64,000 nt of DNA, taken from positions 101,578,239 through 101,642,238 of the forward strand of contig NC_081413.1 in the NCBI RefSeq assembly GCF_030272615.1. Reading direction: 5' to 3'. This stretch comes from Cryptomeria japonica (lineage: Eukaryota; Streptophyta; Pinopsida; Cupressales; Cupressaceae). The notes below the pieces were generated by a model that was not told where the DNA came from, did no database searches, and saw nothing but the letters and a program-made list of their open reading frames with translations. The position numbers and the translations under genes were made by a program. Shown piece after piece: positions 26,700-37,902 of this stretch. Each line of letters starts with the position of its first letter. Position 1 is the stretch's first letter.

Positions 26700-27383
26700 G
26701 TGTTATACAGGGGCTTGCCTAAGTCAAACCCCGTGTTGGATTTCCCACCTCCATAATAGCTATGATGATAGAAAAGAGTGTGTGTCCTCAATAGGACAAA
26801 ACCTAAACAATAATGGAAATGTAAAGATGACAAATATTACCTCAAGTATGAAACACTTGGCATGAAGTCTTGCGCAAGGCTAGATGTTTCTAGAACATGT
26901 TAGTGCATGCTTTCATCATGGAGAAACACAATGTTGTTGATCATGATTATTGAAACAAAATTGTATGCTTGATTGCATTGCTCCTTGATTGCAAATTTTC
27001 ACTCAATTGAATTGCTTATGCTCACGGAATTGATAGTTGACCTTAGATAGAGTTTGAAATGAGAGAAGGATTTGTATTTATGTACAACTTACACCCTTTT
27101 TAATTTATTTTTTAGGGAAGATCGACACAAAAGGGAAAATTCTTGCTATTTACAAATCCTACATTCATATTTTGAAAATTAGGTCCAATTTGCATGGACA
27201 GGGGCACCCAACGCCCTAGTCCTAGCAATTTGAACCAAGAAAAAAGTTGTTGATAGGGGAATGCACCAATTTTACAAAAAATGTCTCAAAACTAAGCACA
27301 ATCGAGAATGAATTAGGTACAACCACTAAAATAGGTCCAAACCTAGTGTGAAATTATGCAGGGATATAATTTATGACACTACA
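26700..27383 (-). mobile_element. LTR (promoter and U3 part) of a minus-strand retroelement
   Basis: Read on the minus strand, a purine-rich tract is followed at 27383 by TGTAGTGTCATAAATT, a typical 3' LTR start. The plus-strand solo LTR at 50197 starts TGTAACGTCATAAATT, so the two are related. A conserved motif, GGGTTTGACTTAGGCAAGCC-like, lies at 26712-26732, directly upstream of a TATA-like TGTATAA at about 26703-26709 (minus strand). One copy of the GC-rich CAGGGGC/CCCTAGTCC inverted motif lies at about 27196-27228. The far end of the LTR was not found. Confidence 0.55.
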
Positions 27384-29579
27384 TTCAGCCCTCGCTTTAG
27401 CAAGGAAATAAACTTACACACATACTCTTGGTAAAGTGTGGAAAAGTGAAAGATTATTTCATCAAGATATCGAGGAGACAAAACAACTCCAAGCTTGGCA
27501 AGGCAATAGCCCACAAGACTTAGGATCTTGCTAATCTATAATATCAAGATATAAGGTAAGTACAAAATGAGTAATATCACCAACATTGATAACACATGGA
27601 GCATGCAAAACACAATGATACAACATCTAGGACTAGCAAGATTCACAAATTCTCACTAGGAGCCATATCAAAGAGAGAAGGCATGGCATCAAGGGCTAGT
27701 GAGATCCTTGGATACTTACTAGGAGTCATGTTACAAACACATAGTGCATTACCTATAGGACTAGTAAGATCCTCAAATACATACTAGGAGTCATGCCCAC
27801 AAGGAGTCACAAGGCTAGCAATTTTCATTATGCTAGGTGGCTCATGAATAAGTGAAGATCTCATAGGGGCTTTGAATTTGTGTTATGTCATGTGAGCTTT
27901 GTGCCAATAAAGATTGCAAGGCCAAGAAATATTCTTTGTTTGTTAGGTAATCTCATATAATGTTGCAATAGAACAAACAAGTTCATAGTGTGTGGTCAAA
28001 GTGTATAGCCAATCTCATAGTATGTGCACAAAGTGAAACGCATAGAGGAAGGCATTCTCCTACCTTAAAGTAATTGTGTATACATATCAGGAGCAATTTG
28101 CTTTAAGGTAGTATATATTCAAAGATAAACATGTTGTTACATTGAAATGTTCCCAAACACAGGCAAATTAAGGCAATATTATATACAAGAAAGAGCACAT
28201 AAGGGATCCAAAGATTTGGGGTCAATACATGCATAAGATAAATAATATATATCAATATGATTATTTTGAATTGACCTCGTCCCCCAACTGTTATAGAACT
28301 ACAAGTGAAAAGGAGGAAGATCACGTGAGAAGGAGCAAAGGTATTTTGGGTCAATGTGGAAGAGACCAAAAATGCCTCAACACTTTGCATCATCTCCAAA
28401 AGATAACACGAGAGCACATTTACGACACAACATGTATACAAAAAATAGAAGAATGAAGATACAAATAGAGTAATGTCACAACAGGATTGGTCTCTTTATA
28501 TCCTTGTGCCAACAAAGCATCAAGGGTAATCCAAAGAGAACTTAACAAACGAAAGACACATTAAGAAGTACATCATGGGGATTTGCATTAGATACAATAA
28601 AACACACAAAAACAAAGAGGTACTACACATACAAGTTGGTCTAAAGAAAATCATCAGCCTCCCAATCTTGCTCATCATTAGAAAGAGATGGTAGAAAGAT
28701 GCTAAAAGATATAGCCAGTATAGTATAGGGAGCTATGTCTAGTTTCAAACATGGACCATTCCATAAGGAGGGGTCACTATATGTGTCACTAAGAGATAGA
28801 GTTAATTCCTTAGAAAATATCAAAGATAATTATCTATAATTTCAACCATATCATCAAAATCGTCATCCAAATTTATTACCATAGGTGGTGCAATGGTGCT
28901 ATTGGTATCACCACAAGCATTATGAGCCACAGTAGAAGAAGAAGGAGAAGAGTCCATCAGAATCTGCAACGTAATCTTTGTATTAGATTGGGTTAGGTAA
29001 GGGTAGATTCTAAGAGTGGGTGGAGTCAAGGAAGGTTGAGAAGGCAAGGCAAAATCAACAGCCAATTGCTTATAGGAAGACTCACTTCTCGCAGCAAGGT
29101 CATGAGCCATAACACGACTTTATACCCCAAACAATTAATAAATTTAAGAAATTATAAATTACAATAAAAAAATATTGGTTTGATTCTAAAACTTTTGATC
29201 AGTATTGCTTTAGGACCTATGTGTTCTTCATTGGAATACAATAAAAAGTATAGTTCGTATAATGAAAAAATCATCATTTTGTATTGATTCTCTATATTCC
29301 TAACAACCAATAAATTTAACACTTTATAATTTACAATAAAAAAATATGTGTATGTTTCCAATATCAATCATTGCTTTAGAACCTTTGTGTTCTTTCTTGA
29401 AATGTAGTTAAAAATATAGTTCATATAATAAAAATAAGAAATAAATATTTCATTCCTAATGAGACAGATTATACTTGTACAAATTCCTAAACATTAATTG
29501 TCAATACACTAATGTTCTATATGTTATTTTAAAAGGATTCTACTTATACTATGATATTCTTGTAGCTAATTTGCCTTGA
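27384..29579 (-). other. Non-coding 3' part of the minus-strand retroelement relic
   Basis: This lies between the LTR at 27383 and the gag-like remnant. The open stretch at 28820-29110 (minus) has no domain I recognise. No protease, RT or integrase motifs are visible, so the element is either internally deleted or a non-autonomous derivative. Confidence 0.4.
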
Positions 29580-30560
29580 TTGTCAATAGGGGTAGGTCTT
29601 GTCTCTTAAGATGTAGGACAATATGTGCTAGAAGGAGAAGGATTGTTTTTAATTATCTTGAGAGTTCCATTATCAACGAGTCCTTGTATTTCATTTTGAA
29701 AATCAAGACATTCATTTGCATAATGATCATTAGTTTGATGATATGTGCATAAAGGATTATTTGAGGAAGAAGCACATTTATATAGATGATATAGTTTATA
29801 TTTTGCAAAATACTCTTTTAGCCTTTGAAATTTAAGGAGATCATCCATAGCCCATAGGTGAACGATGAGGATGTCCAAGACCTTATGTACTAGCTTGTGA
29901 AGGAGGGTTTATAGGGACTTTGATTCCTAGTTCATATTTTCCAAGTCCTTGTCCACTATAACCTTGTTTTGAAATTATATTATAACCACTCCTATAAGAA
30001 CTTTCTAATTTTGAGGAAGAAGGACCATTATCGTGAAATCATTTACAATTTGTAGTGTAAGGGGACATGGAGGAATCAAAGGGATAAGTAGATGATGAAG
30101 GGATAACCTTTGTAGGGAGATTCTCCTTCCTATCACCATTCATGTTCTCTTTGATAGGTTGGGAAGTAGGGTCCTTGTCATCTAAAGGTTCATCTTTAGT
30201 TAATTTTATGTGAGGAGACAGGTCATGAATAAAATGCATAACATCATCTTCCCTGCAAATATGTTGATGATTGAGATAAGCTATAAGAGAATAAGGAGGA
30301 TCTAAAAAGATAGATACACCAACATTTTGATCTCACCCCCCTTGCACTGGAGTATGCGCATGAGAAGAAGATGGTATCATGTTTCTCTTTAATGCTTGCT
30401 CTCCATTAGAGAGACCATTGATAGGAGTATCGACTCTTTCCTCACTCACACATGAGATACCCTAGGACAAGTACAAGTGTTAGCTTTTTCAATGCCACCT
30501 CTAGGATTATCAATGTCTATGAAAGATTTTATGTGATCTATATATGTAATGCACTTTCTT
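29580..30560 (-). pseudogene. Degenerate gag/G-patch region of a Ty3/Gypsy-like element
   Basis: Translation on the minus strand shows a G-patch-like block at about 29880-29990, with GYSGQGLGKYELGI and then GLGHP. Downstream is a zinc-knuckle-like motif with Cys-x2-His-x4-His-x4-Cys spacing, followed by a LVDNGTLKI helix, at about 29640-29760. The same knuckle type occurs in the Tat gag at 43.6 kb. Stops and frame changes break the sequence throughout. The upstream part (30039-30239) is charged and low in complexity. No enzyme domain is present. Confidence 0.6.
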
Positions 30561-31042
30561 AAAAAATATCATAAAACAACATATAATATGGATAAACTCT
30601 TTGAGAGATGATTTGCAAGTAGGAAGTATCTTTCAAATTCTAAAGATGCAATATGCAAGGGTACCATGGATGAAAAGAAGCAATGCAAAGTAAAAGAAAC
30701 CATTATCCAACACATGATTTTGATACATGTAACTAAGAAAAAATGTAATCATATGTGAAATAGCAAACCAACTAGATTTAGTAAATTCCATTATGAAATA
30801 GCCCGAATCAGATCTAAAAACGCAAGTGAAAAATTGTGCAACCTACAAGTCAATCTTAGAATAATTAATTAGGATTTTTATGATTTTAACCACTAAAGTT
30901 ATGTAATTCAATTGCAAATATGATAAATATGAATGCCAAATTTAGTTTTTAAGTGCATACAAATCAAATTTTTAAGTGCATACAAATCAAATCTAAGATC
31001 ACAAATAAAAAATAAGCATAAAAAAAGTTGGGTTCACCAAAA

Positions 31043-31919
31043 TGTAATGGTGTAAAATAAGGTTTTCACCAATTAAGATATACAACCACTAATTTTACTT
31101 GGTAGACCACTACATTGGAAGAGGGGTGAATCCAATATATCTAGGCACAATCCAAATAGGAAAAGGGCTGAAATTATAATTAGATTCATTGGTTTTTAGT
31201 TTACCCCCTCTTTCTAGTTGAAAATTGGATGTGAATTGTGAAACTAGGGCAAAACAAGGGATAATTGAAGTGAATTGACGAAGAAAAAAAATGATAAAAA
31301 TATCCAAAAAAAGCCACAAATTAGGATCTAAGTAGAAGAAGAGATTTAGAAACTATTCCCGAAAGTTCAGACTGATTTTATGAGACCGGGTAGTAAAGAT
31401 TTGCCTTGGCCCTCTGACTTTCGCTCCATCAAAATTTGAACCTATTCATCATCATCAACTCTATCAGAATCTCTAAGTACAACTCCCAAGTCAATTCCTT
31501 GGACACGGAAAGAGAGAAGAAAGTGTTGTGGATAAGGGTTTGCATTAGGTCAAACCTTGGTTTGGGAATTAACATTGAATTGAATAATGTAAATACAAAA
31601 CTAGATGTTAGGAGATATACCTCAAATCTACAATGGCTAATAGAAATATTGATGATACAATGCTCTTTAAATGTAATCACAAATGTTGAATGTAATGGCA
31701 TGACAAACACATAAATATGAAAGACATAATCAAACACATACTCTTGCATGAATATTGATGTAACCTTGCTCCATAATGCTTGAAGGATGAAATGTGACCT
31801 TGAATCCTTGAAAATGCTTGATGATGAATTCTTGATGGAAGCACAAATGATAGGGTATATGTGTGATGTAAAAATTAATTGATAGGATGTCTTTATATAG
31901 GGTTCCCTAGGTAAATTAT
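31043..31919 (-). mobile_element. 5' LTR (R-U5 side) of the minus-strand retroelement relic
   Basis: On the minus strand the sequence ends ACCATTACA at 31043 and is followed by TTTTGGTGAACCCAAC, which looks like an LTR end plus primer-binding site. A motif of the GGTTTGACNNAANGCAAACC type lies at 31537-31556, matching the LTRs at 26.7 kb and 51.2 kb. A second TATA-like stretch (CCCTATATAAAG, minus strand) lies at about 31891-31905. The U3 end was not found. A different LTR-like sequence starts at 31920 and may interrupt it. Confidence 0.5.
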
Positions 31920-32896
31920 TGTAGACATCTAAATTTGATTAATCTAATTAATTGAATGTAATTATCCTGAATGTCTTTAATTAAATAATTACACGTTATT
32001 TAATTAATGTGTTTCCTCCTTCTAGCTAATTAATTTCACTAATTATGCTATAGTCCCTTTTAATTAATTATTTGATAATCATAAATCATTTAACTAATTA
32101 AATCATCCCCCTTTCTTATATTAAATATATCAAATACAATTTGATTATTTAATTCATGTTGACATTTTCTTCTTAAATCCTCTCATATAATTAATTAATT
32201 TAATTAATTATTTCTATTTTTCCTCAACATGCCTCCTAATTTTAACCCCCATCCAACCCATCCTCTAACTTAACTTGCCTAGTTAACCAAGGGTTTTGGT
32301 CAACCTTATCCCTTAACCCTCACCATATGTGTGCACATTCCCAAAATATCCTAAATTTCCTGAAATTTGGGGAAATGTCTTTGAATTTGGAGAAATTTCC
32401 TAAAATTTGGGAAAATATCTCAAATATCCTAAAACATAGGAATGTAATGTCTCTATTTTTGGAATAAAACCTTCTTATTTGGGTGTCTCATTCCCAAATA
32501 GGGGTGTGTCTTGAAAGACACATGTCATTTCGTCCAATGACACTTGTCGTTCTCAAGGACACATGTCATTCTCACCCATGACACTTGCCCTTCTTAAGGA
32601 CACATGTCTAATTCACATACCTCACTATCTCTCATTCTAGCCTATTTATAGCCCCCATTTTCCCTTCCAAATGATCCACTTTCATTTTCATACCCTCATA
32701 ATGAAAAATTGTTTGCTCACCATTTTGCACATCCACTACGCTTCTTGTATCCATCTTGCACCCCATTTTAGCTTAGCATCCATCTTACATTCACTATCAT
32801 GGGGAGAAATTGAGCATCTACAGTATACAAATCTCACATCAAATCAAGGGACTATCAAATTGAAGGATAATCTAGAGTTTGCACTTTAATTGCTTT
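31920..32896 (+). mobile_element. LTR-like segment with AT-rich palindromes
   Basis: It begins TGTAGACATCTAAATTTG, almost the same start as the Tat LTRs at 32897 and 62429. A series of AT-rich inverted repeats follows, for example 12-bp perfect arms at 31977-31988 and 31996-32007. A TATA-like CTATTTATAG lies at about 32641-32651. It ends where the outer Tat element begins, so it is probably a truncated LTR of a related element. No partner LTR or target duplication was found. Confidence 0.45.
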
Positions 32897-32920
32897 TGTA
32901 GAAACCTAAATTTGCACACT

Positions 32921-33210
32921 TAATTAAATAAATTTATTTAATTATCGTTTATCCACCTATTAATTAAACTAAGGTTTGATTAATATCTCTTTTTTCTTCT
33001 ATCTAACCATTAATTAAATTCAATATTTGATTAATTCCCATTTCTCCCATTAATTAAATAAATTCTATTTATTTGATTAAATTCCCTCTCCACCATTTAA
33101 TTAAATTATATTTAATTAAAATCATTTCTTGCATATAAATAAATCAAATTTATTTATAAACCCCCCCACACTTGCAAATGCAAGTTGCATTTATTTTAGT
33201 TAAAATAAAT
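32921..33210. repeat. Ladder of seven AT-rich palindromes in the outer LTR U3
   Basis: Inverted repeats lie at 32921-32944 (24 bp, perfect, no loop), about 32957-32987, about 33009-33034, about 33049-33081, about 33095-33122, 33134-33158 (11-bp arms, 3-nt loop) and 33189-33210 (10-bp arms, 2-nt loop). The arms are variants of TTAATTAAATAAAT. The spacers differ and are pyrimidine-rich. Each palindrome could form a hairpin or cruciform. Confidence 0.85.
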
Positions 33211-34058
33211 CTTTTTATTTTAATTAAATTCCCCATTTCTCCCACTTGCATTCCCCTACATTTTCCATTAACATCGTAATCATTCTTCTAGAAATCCTAA
33301 AATCTCACTTAATGAGTTTAATTATTCTAATCATGTCACATCCCTAAATTTGGTGAAGTCACTTCTCCAAAATTGGAAGAAAGTCTTCTAAATGCATTTA
33401 AGACTTTATCTTTTCCAACAAGTTAACTTGTTGAGTTCCTCAAATTTGTAAGGCTCTTACAATTAAACTCCAAAGTCTTCCAAACCATTAAAGGCTATTA
33501 CAAAAGCCTTGAAGGTTTCTCCCTTCGCACAAGCTAAACCTCCAAAGTCTTCAAAGAGCTTTTAAGGCTCTTACAAGACATCATCCCATCAACACATCGA
33601 CCCATCATGGCTTGTCCCTTTGACCATCTTTCAACTTTGCACAAGAGTTGAACCAATGGATAATAGCCTGCATCCTTGGACAATAGATTTACCCAATAAT
33701 CTCACCTACATGGGATTAACCATCAAAACTTATTAAGAATTCAATGCTTATTCCCTCTCCTCTCAAGCAATCTCATGATGACACTTGTCAACATGAGATT
33801 GGGTTGAAAATATCACATGGATTGATAACTTTCAATCCTATCCCTTGTCAAGATTATTTGAATCTTGGCCATTCATTTGACCAATTCTTCTATAAATAGA
33901 GTTCATTTTCTTATATCAAGGATCCCATCTTAGTTATTTGCATCTAACCTATAGCTAAATTGTCTTGTGCAAGTTATCAAGGAACTCCATTTCTATCTTC
34001 AAGCACTTTTAGATCATTGTAGTTGCATTATAGCATAGATTTCATCATGTTTTAGTAT
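33211..34058 (+). promoter_or_regulatory. Outer LTR core promoter region
   Basis: TATAAATA at 33891-33898 is preceded by repeated motifs built on CTTAC/AAGTCTTC (about 33400-33560). Transcription would be expected to start near 33925. The inner element now separates this promoter from its own leader, so it can no longer drive the outer gag-pol in the normal way. Confidence 0.6.
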
Positions 34059-34837
34059 TGTATATGGTGAAAATGGATAACAATAACAACAATATTGAAA
34101 GGCTAAATGAATCCAACCACTAAACCCTAGCCTAACAATCAACAAAGATCCACCATAACATATGAAGATTACCTAAGACAATGCAAATCAAATGAAATCA
34201 CAAAGATTATACCATCACATGTCCAATAGGGTTTTGATCTCCATTCTTCCTATCTCCATTGATCTTGTTTGATATATTTGCTCTCAGATTTTTATATGCA
34301 CAAGAGCTCAACAAAGAACATAATGTGGTTGCAAGTAGGATCATAGTGTAGCCAAGTACTCCAAAATCAGTCATTAGTCATTAGGGTTTGACAATGAAGG
34401 AAGCATCTCCTTAAATAGAAGACACAATAAGAAATGGAGGGTTAAGATTGAGAGGTGTAAAAAGAGAGGTCGGCTAGGATTAGAGGGTAGGTAGAAGAAA
34501 TACCAAAATAATGAAAGAGGTAGGTAGTGTAGGAATTAAGAGATGAATGACATGTGTCATGTGTAGAAAAAGCTAATGAATTAATTAAATAAATAAAGAT
34601 TTATTTAATAAATAGAAGAAGTAGGATAATTAAATAAATAAGAATATTTATTTAATTTAGGAAAAGGATAATTTAAATAAATAAATGTATTTATTTAAAT
34701 AAGAAATAAGGCTAGAAGAGGATAAATGAATTAATTAAATAAATAAAGATTTATTTAATTAATAGAAGAATTAGGCTTAGATAATTAAATAAATAAAATA
34801 TTTATTTAATTAGACATGACAATTTTAGGTGTCTACA
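34059..34837 (-). mobile_element. 3' LTR of the inner Tat element (779 bp)
   Basis: On the plus strand it starts TGTATATGGTG and ends GGTGTCTACA. It is 51 bp longer than the 5' copy because of a segment at about 34519-34570 containing ATGACATGTGTCAT. A weak TATA-like TATTTAAGG (minus strand) lies at about 34410-34418. The first 260 bp in element orientation hold five AT-rich palindromes. Confidence 0.95.
34584..34811. repeat. Ladder of five AT-rich palindromes in the inner 3' LTR
   Basis: Perfect inverted repeats: 34584-34609 (11-bp arms, loop AAAG), 34628-34657 (13, AGAA), 34671-34700 (13, AATG), 34730-34763 (15, AAAG) and 34783-34811 (13, AAA). The spacing between starts is 43-59 bp. All arms are variants of AATTAAATAAATA. 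The spacers are purine-rich on this strand. Confidence 0.92.
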
Positions 34838-34852
34838 TTTTGCCCCTCTTTA
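34838..34852 (-). other. Polypurine tract of the inner element
   Basis: Read on the minus strand, AAAGAGGGGCAAAA directly precedes the 3' LTR start TGTAGACACC. This is the expected second-strand priming site. The outer element has the similar AAAGAGGCAAAAAA before its 3' LTR at 62429. Confidence 0.85.
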
Positions 34853-35177
34853 AGACAATGCGGCTTGTCGCGTTGTTTCAAAGAAGATAAGATGAATTGA
34901 TACAGAGTTGCCCCAGAATGGGAATGATATGCCCCCTCGAGAGATTGGATGAAAATGTCTGAAAAGATTGCAGACAATCTCTCGATAAGAAAGAGGGGCT
35001 AGAATGGAATGTTTGAATAAAGTGACAAAGTCACAGGATAAAGAAGACTGACTCGAGAAACGAAGGCTAGGGGTAGTCTATAAGATAGACCACGGGGGAA
35101 AATACATCCTCATTGTCATCTACACATTCACAAGAGCATATTGCAAAGCGAAAATAGAGCAGGAGCAGTCAGCAGCG

Positions 35178-36230
35178 ATGGCTTTCATTCACAAATTCGA
35201 CCATGTTAGCCGATTTCAGAGGCCAGCAGAGGCAGGAGAGCCGGTAAGTACCACCAAACCTCCTCGTACTTTGATGCATTTATTGTTGTCATTAATGCAT
35301 GCTAGGTAATATAATAAATGTGTGTTTATGTCATGTAAGCGCGTTTGCATTTGAAAAGTATGAATTTGCATCTTCTAGGTCAAATCGGCAGTTCTGTGAT
35401 GAACATACGCTGTCGATTGGATAAGCTGCTGAGAGGATACACTCAAGTAGGTCCTCTAGGAAGACTAGGATAGATCAAGGCACTTTGTGATGAATAGTGA
35501 GTACCAGGATAGAGTACTTTGTGATGAACAGGGAGTACTGAAATATGAGCAGCACTTTGTGATGAACAGGGAGTGCAAATATGAGTAACACTTTGTGATG
35601 AACAGGGAGTGTCACACACATAGTACTTTGTGATGAACAGAGAGTACCACTAGGATAATCAGTAACACTTTGTGATGAACAGTGAGTGTCACTAGGGTAG
35701 ATAGCCATATGCATTTAGATAGCGAGTAGCATTTTGTGATAAACAGTGAATGCCACTATAACTGACATGATTGAGTTGCTTGACTGCAGGAGTATTTGCC
35801 GATGCTAGAGTCAGGGGAGAGATTCCCGTTGACACAGAGATTGCGACCTGAGTTGACACTTGAGGACTGAGCCGCGATTGAGGCTATGGGATTGAGATAC
35901 ATTCTGTATGTGCCTGAGTTTCAGGCGAACATGGGATTGCTGACTGCACTAGCTAAGAGATGGCACTCAGAGACTTGTACGTTTCATCTGCCGATGGGTG
36001 AGATGACAGTCACCCTGGAGGATGTATATAGGATTCTGCGGATACCGATCGATGGGGAGTTAGTACCCTACGATTGAGATGGAGACAGGGATGCACTGAG
36101 ATGAGTGTTCTAGGATCCAAGACTGGAGATGAGGGCAGGACACGTGGCATGGGATACCATGACATGGATAGGATTAGCACTACCAATAGTGTTGGCAGGA
36201 GTGATCAGTGAGTTCCTCTGTATCAGTTTT
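35178..36230 (+). pseudogene. Antisense plant-mobile-domain (PMD, MAIN/MAIL1-like) relic inside the inner element
   Basis: It lies on the strand opposite to gag-pol, in the element's 3' region. From about 35791 to 36230 the frame reads as a PMD protein, with LLTALAKRWHSETCTFHLP, then GEMTVTLEDVYRILRIPIDG, then a GHVAWDTMTW-type block. Four in-frame stops interrupt it (three TGA, one TAG). Upstream, an ATG at 35178 opens 22 codons that end at a consensus donor, CCG|GTAAGT (35243/35244). An acceptor, CTGCAG, lies just before 35791, and the 22-bp repeat array lies between. Splicing is an inference. PMD domains are known from host MAIN/MAIL genes and from some plant transposons. Antisense ORFs in the 3' region are known in Tat elements such as Grande and Retand. 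Confidence 0.7.
35481..35760. repeat. Array of seven units around a 22-bp core (CACTTTGTGATGAACAGGGA)
   Basis: Core copies start at about 35481, 35515, 35553, 35589, 35624, 35666 and 35730, so the spacing is irregular (34-64 bp). An older half copy (CTGTGATGAACATA) lies at 35394. It sits in the 3' region of the inner Tat element, within the presumed intron of the antisense PMD relic. Variable tandem arrays in this position are known for Tat/Ogre elements. Confidence 0.9.
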
Positions 36231-37902
36231 GTACCATTTTATATAATGATGTAGACACCTACGGGTGATTGTAGCCATATGATTTTGACATCATTGTATC
36301 ATGACACTTTATATATATATGAGATGATTCATCTTTGCGGGAGCTATATGCATGTGTACCTATGTGATGAGATGTTCTTATGTGATGCTTATGATATGGA
36401 TGCAAATATGTATATGATGCAATGCAATATTTTTTTTTGTTCTTTTATGTTTTATATGTGTATGCATGATGCAAATGTGAATGTATGTAATGCAGATGAA
36501 TATGATAATGCAGATGTAAATTGTGCTAACAGGTGTTGTGTGCAGGATGTGATGCAGTTGTGATATCTATATGTATGTATGAAATGCTTATATGTGGTAA
36601 TGTAGGTGCAGCTACATGAAATGCAAATGTTTTTGGTGTGTCATTATACTCAGTCATGTGATAGCAGGCTACGCGGACTCGAGAAGGACGATGGAAGTCA
36701 ATCAAGAAAGGGGGATGAAAGATAGAAGATATGAAAGTGAAAGAGCTTCTTGTGCATTATCATCATTGAGCTTTATTATGGCAAGTAGGTTATGACAATC
36801 GAGACATATGTTTGACCCAGAAAGTCATTGTACCCGTTTGCATGGAGATAAGACAGTCACAAACAAGGAATGCCCCAGTTCATACTAGACTCACAGTGTC
36901 CTCATATCCTTGGACAAGTCATAGCATTACTAAGAGACAATCCACAGACAGCAAATGCAAATAGGTGACGATACCCCATCCTCACCTTTCTAGTCAAAGA
37001 CATCCTGGAGATAGAATCTCTAGTCAGAGACATCCTGGAAAAGCTAAAAGACATGTCACCAAAAGATAAAATCAAAAGAAAACCAAGACTCGACACCAAC
37101 ATCCACTGTTGTCCTCAAGTTTAGTGTCTCTTGTCACTTGTTTAAGTCTTATTCGATTGTGGTCACAATGTTCACTTTCACAAAAAGGATAGATAGCACT
37201 TGAACCATATGTTGTCTGAGTCTGTTGAAAGATTTGATTTTGTTGAAGCTCATTGTTGCTGCTGTGTCTCATTTGAAACTGACTGAATCCATGAAACTGA
37301 TATTTTATTGTGGAGAAAATGGAACTTTATTGTGGACTGGCGATGCAGATGTTGCTTTATTGCGGATTGTGCGCGGATAAACTGAAGGAAGCTGGAAGAA
37401 ACTGTACTCCTTGAAACATGTGATGTTCTCAGTTCCACACCCATCACTAGACGTAGGATTTTGCCTTAGCCACAGATAGGATCTGATTTGTTATGGATGG
37501 AAAGGGAGGCGAAAAGGGAGGTTTATTATGAATGGCTAACCAATCTTGGGTAGATCAATAACAAGTCATGATGGGAATGGGTAAGTTTATTATGGATGAA
37601 TATGTTGTGAGTGTGTGCAAAGTGAAAGGATGAAAGTAAATCCTGAAGGAGGGAGGAGCAATGTCTCTACGCATGGCGCTGGTGACCCAGTTTTCACCAT
37701 GGTACTTGCCCAGGGCGCCACCGAAGTGGTTTTCACCGTTGGACGAAATTATTTCTCTTTACTTTTTTCAATTTTTCAATGTTTTTTGTGTCACAAGGCG
37801 CCTGTTTGCCAGGTTTTCACCAAGTAACGATTTTTTTGTTTTTATAATTTTTTTTGTATTTTTGATTTTTTTTGTATTTTCGAATTAGGATATTCCAGAA
37901 AA
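36231..37902 (-). other. Untranslated 3' region of the inner element between PMD relic and integrase
   Basis: No enzyme domain. The part at 36270-36640 is low in complexity, made of ATG/CAT-rich words. Small duplications occur at 36989-37040 (CTAGTCANAGACATCCTGGA twice) and 37300-37370 (TTTATTGTGGA/TTTATTGCGGA). At 37640-37880 a GGTTTTCACC-type word recurs near two GGCGC-containing stretches. Confidence 0.6.

Larger units (their letters stand above)
32897..34058 (+). mobile_element. 5' LTR of the outer Tat element, part 1 (U3 and promoter)
   Basis: It starts TGTAGAAACCTAAATTTG. The first 300 bp carry seven successive AT-rich palindromes (separate entry). A clear TATA box, TATAAATA, lies at 33891-33898 after a run of short pyrimidine-rich sequence. 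The LTR is cut by the inner element after AGTAT (34054-34058) and resumes at 48713. The joined LTR would be about 1.54 kb. Confidence 0.85.

Noticed and set aside
29606-29878. A host zinc-finger gene on the minus strand
   Set aside because: The CHHC motif and following helix match Tat gag. Stops and neighbouring LTR-like sequences show a retroelement relic.
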